Part shown: piece after piece, positions 6,196 to 7,203 of the stretch
Position numbering within the stretch: position 1 is the stretch's first letter
Layout: the number at the start of each line of letters is the position of its first letter
Source: Gammaproteobacteria bacterium
GTDB lineage: Bacteria; Pseudomonadota; Gammaproteobacteria; Chromatiales; Chromatiaceae
Length of the DNA stretch: 7,203 bases
Assembly (NCBI GenBank): GCA_019136395.1
Contig: JAGVUH010000129.1
Location: forward strand, 1-7,203
Direction of reading: 5' to 3'
Translations under genes and position numbers: made by a program
Notes under the pieces: generated by a model
What the model was told of the DNA's origin: nothing
The model's input: the letters and a program-made list of their open reading frames with translations, nothing else
The model's database searches: none

Positions 6196-7005
6196 ATGTC
6201 CGCCCCCTCCTCCGCACCCGCCACGGCCGCTCATTCCCGCACCGCCCCGCCCGTCATTGATCACCGCCTCCTGGCAGCGATAGAAGGTGGCAACTGCGTG
6301 GCCTTCGTCGGGGCCGGTTTCTCCGCCGCGGCCGGGTATCCCCATTGGAAACAGCTGATCGTCCGCCTGGCCGAGGAAGGTTCCGCGGGTCAGCATCCCG
6401 AGGTCTTCGACCTGGTCTGCACCCTCATCAAGTCCGACCCCGCGGCCCGCGATCTGGAGATGGCGGCCCAGCTGCTCTACGACGCCCTGGGGGAGAAGAC
6501 CTTTTGCCAGCGGCTGGGCCGGATGCTGTCCACCACCGAGCTGTCCCCGGCGATGGCACAGCGGCTCAAATACGTGCGCGGCATCCCCTTCCGGGCCATC
6601 GTCACCACCAATTTCGACCCCCTCCTGCCTGGCCTGCCGCCGTCCGCGGCGGCCTACCGTCTTCTGCTGCGCCCGCGCCAGCCCGCCTCCCCCTGGCGGG
6701 AGGCCATCACCCGGGTTGCCCTGGGGCAGGCGGGGATGTCCGACCCCAGCACCCAAGGCGACAGCCTCATCGTCCAGTTGCATGGCCATGCCGACGATGC
6801 CCGCTCGCTGGTCCTGACCCGCTCCCAGTATCGCCACCGACTCTACGGGGACCCGGCTTACCTGACGGCCTTGCGCTCCCTGTTGGCCACATCCACGGTG
6901 CTATTTCTCGGTCATGCCTATCCGGTTAACTCAGGAAGTACCTATGGTTGGCGCTACCGATATCTCAGCGTCTGGCTTGACCTGCGAGAATGCGTTTATG
7001 GGTGA
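6196..7005 (+). CDS. SIR2-family NAD+-binding protein, truncated by IS insertion
   Basis: Residues 21-241 form a SIR2-like domain of the bacterial conflict type. They include CVAFVGAGFSAAAGYPHWKQL (34-54, the glycine-rich NAD+-binding loop), FRAIVTTNFDPLL (132-144), IVQLHGHADD (192-201, His196 being the catalytic-type His), LVLTRSQYRHRLY (205-217) and the late strand TVLFLGHAY (234-242). After about residue 242 the reading frame enters unrelated DNA that is antisense to an IS1595 transposase, and it ends artificially at TGA 7003-7005. The last part of the Rossmann fold and any C-terminal domain are lost. Defence-type SIR2 proteins cleave NAD+ or deacetylate and are often fused to STAND, HerA-linked or TPR modules. 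The N-terminal 20 residues are Ala/Pro/Ser-rich and non-conserved, and no Shine-Dalgarno is seen, so the start is uncertain. The gene is divergent from the MerR/ARPP-1/PARG operon. It is probably non-functional here. Confidence 0.82.
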   Translation: MSAPSSAPATAAHSRTAPPVIDHRLLAAIEGGNCVAFVGAGFSAAAGYPHWKQLIVRLAEEGSAGQHPEVFDLVCTLIKSDPAARDLEMAAQLLYDALGEKTFCQRLGRMLSTTELSPAMAQRLKYVRGIPFRAIVTTNFDPLLPGLPPSAAAYRLLLRPRQPASPWREAITRVALGQAGMSDPSTQGDSLIVQLHGHADDARSLVLTRSQYRHRLYGDPAYLTALRSLLATSTVLFLGHAYPVNSGSTYGWRYRYLSVWLDLRECVYG

Positions 7006-7203
7006 GTTAGGATGAACCCAGGCACCGGGAGCGCCCTTTGCAATCCCGTACAGCGTAGCGTACTCGGGCCAGTTCGCCGCATGGACCATCAGACCGAGTG
7101 CCCGGTGAAAAGCCGGGCCGCGCCAGTAGCGCCGGTTAAAGCGAAACGTGAATTCGTTGAGGTAGGCCGGAAGGTGATGAGGGAGTACGGCCCCTTTGTA
7201 TGT
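6924..7203 (-). mobile_element. IS1595-family insertion sequence, one end (continues past the window)
   Basis: The SIR2 coding sequence stops making sense near 6916-6924 and the transposase stop is at 6931, so the element end lies within about 15 bases of here. GGTTAACTCAGG starting at 6924 is a reasonable candidate terminal repeat, because IS1595 members commonly start with GG. The exact boundary and the 8-bp target duplication typical of the family cannot be proved without the other end. Confidence 0.65.
6931..7203 (-). CDS. IS1595-family transposase, C-terminal 90 residues (cut by window edge)
   Basis: Reading leftward from the right edge (codon 7203-7201) gives 90 codons ending in TGA at 6933-6931. 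The segment HHLPAYLNEFTFRFNRRYW (9-27) is the signature C-terminal end of ISXO2-like/IS1595 DDE transposases (PF12762), where the invariant YL-EF-FR-NRR motif closes the catalytic domain. The following ALGLMVHAANWPEYATLYG and a poorly conserved tail complete the protein. The start and catalytic DDE residues lie beyond the window. Composition is noticeably less GC-rich than the flanking genes, as expected for a mobile element. Confidence 0.8.
   Translation of the reverse strand, partial: TYKGAVLPHHLPAYLNEFTFRFNRRYWRGPAFHRALGLMVHAANWPEYATLYGIAKGAPGAWVHPNSPINAFSQVKPDAEISVAPTIGTS

Noticed and set aside
6153..6263. An ATG-started short frame upstream of SIR2 (about 36 codons)
   Set aside because: It is out of frame with SIR2, Arg/Pro/His-rich and has no ribosome binding site. 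It looks like chance in GC-rich DNA.
5971..6837. A 288-codon minus-strand frame opposite SIR2
   Set aside because: It is Gly/Gln-rich without motifs, whereas the plus strand encodes a recognisable SIR2 domain.
6922..7005. The last 27 residues of the SIR2 frame as a genuine C-terminal domain
   Set aside because: They are read antisense through the transposase tail and have no SIR2 character.
1..7203. CRISPR array, tRNA or rRNA genes
   Set aside because: No regularly spaced repeats and no tRNA or rRNA-like stretches were recognised by eye.

Overview
The window is GC-rich DNA of proteobacterial character. The mix of an AAA-ATPase-like/PD-(D/E)XK family gene, an IS1595-type transposase and TIGR02452/ARPP-1 genes would fit a purple sulfur gammaproteobacterium (Chromatiales), but this is a guess from gene style; no ribosomal or other taxonomic marker is present.

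Layout from left to right. (1) 1-441, minus: the N-terminal 147 codons of an AAA-ATPase-like protein that runs off the left edge. (2) 442-590: spacer with no gene. (3) 591-5815, minus: four reading frames all pointing left, read as one transcription unit. In order of transcription they are a MerR-family regulator (5815-5189), an ARPP-1 plus von Willebrand factor A (VWA) protein (5035-3227), a frame carrying the C-terminal part of the VWA protein joined to a microbial-type poly(ADP-ribose) glycohydrolase domain (3187-1820), and an endonuclease/exonuclease/phosphatase (EEP) fold protein (1823-591) that overlaps its neighbour by ATGA. (4) 5816-6195: divergent intergenic region with a near-consensus sigma-70 promoter for the MerR gene, a small AT-rich operator-like repeat cluster and a GC-rich dyad. 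(5) 6196-7005, plus: a SIR2-family NAD+-binding protein cut off at the last strand of its Rossmann fold. (6) about 6924-7203, minus: the terminal part of an IS1595-family insertion sequence, whose 90 C-terminal transposase codons are visible, inserted into the SIR2 gene.

The strongest biological message is a locus themed on NAD+ and ADP-ribose: a SIR2 protein (NAD+ consumer) stands back to back with an operon encoding ARPP-1, an ADP-ribose glycohydrolase-like enzyme and an EEP phosphoesterase under MerR control. Two lesions are visible. A TAA codon splits what reads as one continuous ARPP-1/VWA/PARG polypeptide without changing frame, and the IS truncates SIR2. The PARG domain also carries QES in place of the family QEE catalytic pair. 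The locus may be a decayed or modified ADP-ribose signalling or conflict system. That interpretation is inference; the domain assignments rest on motifs read by eye.
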